Part shown: piece after piece, positions 60,920 through 64,000 of the stretch
Layout of the letters: each line of letters starts with the position of its first letter
How positions within the stretch are numbered: position 1 is the first letter of the stretch
NCBI GenBank assembly: GCA_964620045.1
Contig: CAZUJL010000001.1
Location: 186,001-250,000, forward strand
Origin: VFKU01 sp964620045
GTDB taxonomy: Bacteria > Hydrogenedentota > Hydrogenedentia > Hydrogenedentales > GCA-2746185
Reading direction: 5' to 3'
Length of the DNA stretch: 64,000 bases
Notes under the pieces: model-generated
The model's database searches: none
Told to the model about the DNA's origin: nothing
What the model saw: the letters and a program-made list of their open reading frames with translations, nothing else
Made by a program: the position numbers and the translations under genes

Positions 60920-62053
60920 TTAAAGGGTCCTGGCGACGAGGGTTCGCATTACTTCGGAGGTGCCTTCGCCGATTTCGATGAGCTTGGCGTCGCGCATGTA
61001 GCGTTCGACGTTGTATTCGGAGAGGTAGCCGTAGCCGCCGAGGACCTGGATGGCGTCCATGCAGACGCGCGTGGCCATTTCGGAGCAAAAGAGCTTCGCC
61101 ATCGGCGCGGCGCGCCTGGTGGATTTGCCTTCGTCCATCAGCGTGCAGGCCTGGTACGCCAGCAGGCGGCCGGCTTCGACGGCGGTGGCCATGTCGGCGA
61201 GTTTGTGCTGGATGGCCTGCAGATTGATGATCGGCTGCTTGAACGCGATGCGTTCCTTGGCGTATTTCGCGGCTTCTTCCACCGCACCGCGCGCAAAGCC
61301 GACCGACATCGCGGAGATCACCGCACGGCCGCCTTCGAGGACCTTCTTCACGTCGTTGAAGCCTTCGCCTTCCTTGCCGAGCAGGTTTTCCTTCGGCACG
61401 CGCATGTTGTCCATGATCACCTGCACGGTGTCGGACGAGCGCATGCCGAGTTTCGTTTCGCGCTTGCCGGTGCTGAGGCCCGGCGTGCCACGCTCGACGA
61501 CGAACGCGCTCACGCCACGCCCACCCTCTCCTTCGCTCGTGCGCGCCATGATCACGTACGTACCGGCGCGTTCGCCGTTCGTGATGAACTGCTTGGTGCC
61601 GTTGAGCACGTAATGATCGCCATCGCGCACGGCACGCGCCTTCATCGCCGCGGCATCCGAACCGGAGCCGGGTTCGGTGAGACACCATGCGCCGATCTGC
61701 TTGCCCGCGGCGAGGGCAGGCAGGTACTTCTTCTTCTGCGCGTCGTTGCCGCCGATGAGGATGTGCGAGCAGCACAGGCCGTTGTGCGCCTCGATGGCGA
61801 GGCACAGGCCGCCGTCGTGCCGCGCGAACTCCTCGAGCACGATCGCGAACATCGTGTGCGTGCCGCCGCTGCCGCCGTATTCGGTGGGCACGAGGATGCC
61901 CATGAAGCCCTGCTCGCCAAGCTTGGGGATGATGGCGTCGGGGTAGTTCGCGTCGGCGTCCCACTGCTGGGCGTGCGGCGCGACGTGGGTCTCGGCGAAT
62001 TTACGCGCGGCATCGCGCAGCATTTCGTATTCTTCGGGCAGCGTGAAATCCAT
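60920..62053 (-). CDS. Acyl-CoA dehydrogenase
   Basis: A 377-aa FAD enzyme introducing the alpha-beta double bond. LTEPGSGSDAAAMKARA is the FAD/substrate loop, and ITNGERAGTYVIMAR follows. The C-terminal segment LIEIGEGTSEVMRTLVAR carries the usual catalytic Glu of short/medium-chain enzymes. Substrate could be isobutyryl, 2-methylbutyryl or butyryl-CoA; this Glu position disfavours an isovaleryl-CoA dehydrogenase. First gene of the acyl-CoA operon; GGAG about 9 nt upstream. Confidence 0.9.
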   Translation of the reverse strand: MDFTLPEEYEMLRDAARKFAETHVAPHAQQWDADANYPDAIIPKLGEQGFMGILVPTEYGGSGGTHTMFAIVLEEFARHDGGLCLAIEAHNGLCCSHILIGGNDAQKKKYLPALAAGKQIGAWCLTEPGSGSDAAAMKARAVRDGDHYVLNGTKQFITNGERAGTYVIMARTSEGEGGRGVSAFVVERGTPGLSTGKRETKLGMRSSDTVQVIMDNMRVPKENLLGKEGEGFNDVKKVLEGGRAVISAMSVGFARGAVEEAAKYAKERIAFKQPIINLQAIQHKLADMATAVEAGRLLAYQACTLMDEGKSTRRAAPMAKLFCSEMATRVCMDAIQVLGGYGYLSEYNVERYMRDAKLIEIGEGTSEVMRTLVARTL

Positions 62054-62230
62054 GGTATGCACTCCGGGAATGGTGGTGATAAAAGCGTGGCATTTTGCCA
62101 CCCGCCTGCGCCGGGGTCAATCGCGCGATGTTGTGTGGAGAGCAGGTCCGCTTGTGCCAACCGCGCCCGAAGGCTAGCTTCCGGGTGCGCTGGATCGCTA
62201 TCATTGTGCGTTCGGGACGGGAGAGGCGCG

Positions 62231-62692
62231 ATGAGCGAAGCGACGACGCTGGCCGGAATGCTGAAGTCCGTCATCGACGGGCCGGCATGGCACGGGCCGA
62301 GCGCGATGGAAACAATTGAGACGATGTCGGCCGAGCAGGCGCGCCGCAAGCCCGTGAAGGGTGGGCACAGCGCCTGGGAACTCACGCTGCACATGATTGC
62401 GTGGCAGGAATACGCGATTCGCGTTGTCGATGGTTCCAAGGAAGTGCCGCTCGAAGGCGAAGCCGACTGGCCGAAACTTCCGGACACGCCGAACGAGGAA
62501 GCCTGGGACATCGCGAAGCGCAAGCTCGAAGGCGGCATGCGCGAGCTGAAGGAACGCGTCGTTCATCTGGACGAAATACGGCTACGCGAGAAAGTACCCG
62601 GCCGCGATTTCCCGCTGAAGGTATTGTTGCACGGTCTCGTGCATCATCACGTGTATCACGTGGGGCAGATCGCGATTCTGAAAAAAGCCTAA
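62231..62692 (+). CDS. DinB-superfamily metal-dependent protein
   Basis: A 153-aa four-helix-bundle protein. The expected His ligand sites are SAWELTLHMIAW near residue 47 and HGLVHHHVYHVGQIAIL near residue 132, matching the DinB three-histidine pattern. Related proteins are thiol-dependent transferases or of unknown role. GGGAGAGG lies 4 nt before the ATG. It stands alone between two minus-strand genes. Confidence 0.82.
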   Translation: MSEATTLAGMLKSVIDGPAWHGPSAMETIETMSAEQARRKPVKGGHSAWELTLHMIAWQEYAIRVVDGSKEVPLEGEADWPKLPDTPNEEAWDIAKRKLEGGMRELKERVVHLDEIRLREKVPGRDFPLKVLLHGLVHHHVYHVGQIAILKKA

Positions 62693-62698
62693 GTCCCG

Positions 62699-63541
62699 CT
62701 ATTTCGCCAATCGATCAAGAATGATCTTGGCAATTTCATCCGGAATTTCCTGCGGGATGAAGTGTGTCGGGCCGACGAGATCAATGAACGTGCCGTGTTT
62801 GTACAACGGCTGCTGCATCAGCGCCAGGTGGCGGACGTTGCTGTTGTCGCTGGTGACGAGCGTCACTTCGGTGTTGAGCTCGCCGAGATGGTCGAACAGA
62901 TCCGTCGAACCGCTGCGCGCATAGATCTCGGCCTCGACTTCGCCCGGACACTTCAGTTCGACCTGCCCGTCGGCGCGATCGCGCAAACCATGCTGCACGT
63001 AAGCTTCGAGCACGCGCTTGTCCCACAGGCCGAGCGGCGGACGCGCGCCCCAGCGCTCGCGCGGCACGTCGCGATTCTCAAACACGTTGCGACGCTTGCG
63101 CGCGGCCATCGAGAGCGGATTCTCGCGATTGAAGAATTCCTTGGGGCCGATGATCGGATCGATCAACACGGCCTTTGAAATCGTGCCCGGCCGCAGCCAC
63201 TCGGCATAGGCCAGTTGCGCGGCGCCGGCGGAGTGTCCCGCGGCGAGGAGCGGCGTCTTCAGCTCGAGCGCGTCGACCAGCGCCAGAAAATCGCGGCCGG
63301 TGTTGATCCACGTGTAGTCGTCGGGATTTTCCGGCTTGCCGGAGTCGCCGTGGCCGCGCGTGTCGTGCGCGTACACATGAAAATGCCCGCGCAGCGCGGG
63401 CACCAGCGGGTCCCACACGCGCGAGATCGTGCCCGTGCAATGAGCGAGGCACAGCGCGGGGCCGGTGCCGCCGTGGTCCCACACGCGGATGTTGACGCCG
63501 TTATGGCCGGCGATGTCGTGCGGCGTTGGATTCGCGGACAC
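62699..63541 (-). CDS. Alpha/beta hydrolase
   Basis: A 280-aa hydrolase with HDTRGHGDSGKPENPDDYTW and nucleophile elbow AAGHSAGAAQLAY near residue 116. The catalytic His is probably in DLVGPTHFIPQE near residue 262, with the acid in LVTSDNSNVRH uncertain. No signal. Substrate unknown; similar to epoxide hydrolase or 3-oxoadipate enol-lactonase relatives. It follows the trxB stop by 4 nt and may be co-transcribed. Confidence 0.82.
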   Translation of the reverse strand: MSANPTPHDIAGHNGVNIRVWDHGGTGPALCLAHCTGTISRVWDPLVPALRGHFHVYAHDTRGHGDSGKPENPDDYTWINTGRDFLALVDALELKTPLLAAGHSAGAAQLAYAEWLRPGTISKAVLIDPIIGPKEFFNRENPLSMAARKRRNVFENRDVPRERWGARPPLGLWDKRVLEAYVQHGLRDRADGQVELKCPGEVEAEIYARSGSTDLFDHLGELNTEVTLVTSDNSNVRHLALMQQPLYKHGTFIDLVGPTHFIPQEIPDEIAKIILDRLAK

Positions 63542-63545
63542 GGAA

Positions 63546-64000
63546 TTAGTGGGTCGCGCCGTTGGCTTCGAGCCAGCGCTGGCAGTCGATGGCCGCCATG
63601 CAGCCGCTGCCGGCGGCCGTAATCGCCTGGCGGTACACGTGATCCTTCACGTCGCCCGCAGCGAACACACCCTCAATATTCGTGTACGTGGAGTCCGGCT
63701 TGGTCTTCAGATATCCCGTCTCGTTCATGTCGAGGATGCCCGTGAACAGATCCGTGCTCGGCTTGTGGCCGATCGCGGCGAAGTAGCCCGTGGCGTCGAG
63801 CTGGCGCAGCGCGCCGGTCTTCATGTGCTTGAGGCGCACGCCGGTGACGCCGTCGTTGTCATTCCCGAGGACTTCGTCGACGGTCGTGTCCCACTCGACG
63901 TGAATCTTCGGATGCTTCATCGCGCGCTCGGCCATGATCGGGCTCGCGCGGAACTTGTCGCGCCGATGGACGATGTGGACGACGGAGGCGTAGTTCGTCA
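63546..64000 (-). CDS. trxB: Thioredoxin-disulfide reductase, C-terminal part
   Basis: Partial gene: start lies beyond the right window edge. The visible 150 residues begin TNYASVVHIVHRRDKFRAS, the NADPH-binding domain (HRRDxFRAS), and end with the FAD segment GVFAAGDVKDHVYRQAITAA near residue 124. The CxxC redox centre is expected upstream, outside the window. Reduces thioredoxin with NADPH in the cytoplasm. Confidence 0.93.
   Translation of the reverse strand, partial: TNYASVVHIVHRRDKFRASPIMAERAMKHPKIHVEWDTTVDEVLGNDNDGVTGVRLKHMKTGALRQLDATGYFAAIGHKPSTDLFTGILDMNETGYLKTKPDSTYTNIEGVFAAGDVKDHVYRQAITAAGSGCMAAIDCQRWLEANGATH

Noticed and set aside
59694..61964. 756-aa minus-strand frame
   Set aside because: The N-terminal half is Arg/His-rich shadow sequence of the acyl-CoA dehydrogenase; the CoA transferase starts at ATG 60908 with its own SD.

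Overview
The window is GC-rich, gene-dense chromosomal DNA from a Gram-negative, respiring, probably free-living bacterium. Signs of this are exported c-type cytochromes, a PQQ dehydrogenase, many lipoprotein and Sec/Tat signals, an OmpA-type peptidoglycan-binding protein, a TolC-like outer-membrane factor and a heptosyltransferase-like GT9. I cannot place the phylum. Clues are a threonyl-tRNA synthetase that appears to lack the TGS domain, a permease-repressor fusion like chlamydial YtgCR, and exported DUF3604 and M28 proteins. I found no rRNA, tRNA, CRISPR array, insertion sequence or phage.

Layout. 0-9.8 kb: thrS, an SMR efflux protein, a PQQ/cytochrome c dehydrogenase, a GT2, an esterase, a TPR protein and a glycerophosphodiesterase. 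9.9-14.5 kb: a REC-histidine kinase, a structured non-coding stretch with a strong terminator, a 68-aa ORF overlapping a stand-alone sigma region 4 protein, an OmpA-like protein and XerD. 14.5-24 kb: an ankyrin protein, an OYE-family reductase, an HMG-CoA-synthase-like/DUF35 fusion paired with a thiolase, a hemolysin III protein and a 1224-aa coiled-coil protein. 24-36 kb, mostly minus strand: VOC protein, M48 protease, phosphofructokinase, polyphosphate kinase, cytochrome-Cu monooxygenase, DASS transporter, PurU, GT9, site-2 protease and a Zur-like regulator.

36-50 kb is a transition-metal region. A Zur-like gene diverges from znuA-znuC-znuB. An Nramp transporter with a UspA protein, and a second ABC system ordered binding protein-ATPase-permease/DtxR fusion-permease, are each preceded by near-identical promoter/operator modules. 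The order and the fusion match the chlamydial ytgABCRD operon. Inference: the fused repressor domain controls both its own operon and mntH. 51.6-54.9 kb adds a likely copper module: a Cys-rich exported protein, a TolC-like lipoprotein with a His-rich tail and a Tat multicopper oxidase.

55-64 kb carries acyl-CoA catabolism (enoyl-CoA hydratase, acyl-CoA carboxyltransferase, CaiB-type CoA transferase, acyl-CoA dehydrogenase), a SIMPL protein, a DinB protein, an alpha/beta hydrolase and the 3-prime part of trxB. Several short palindromic repeat families lie between genes, two of them present at two places 19-55 kb apart.
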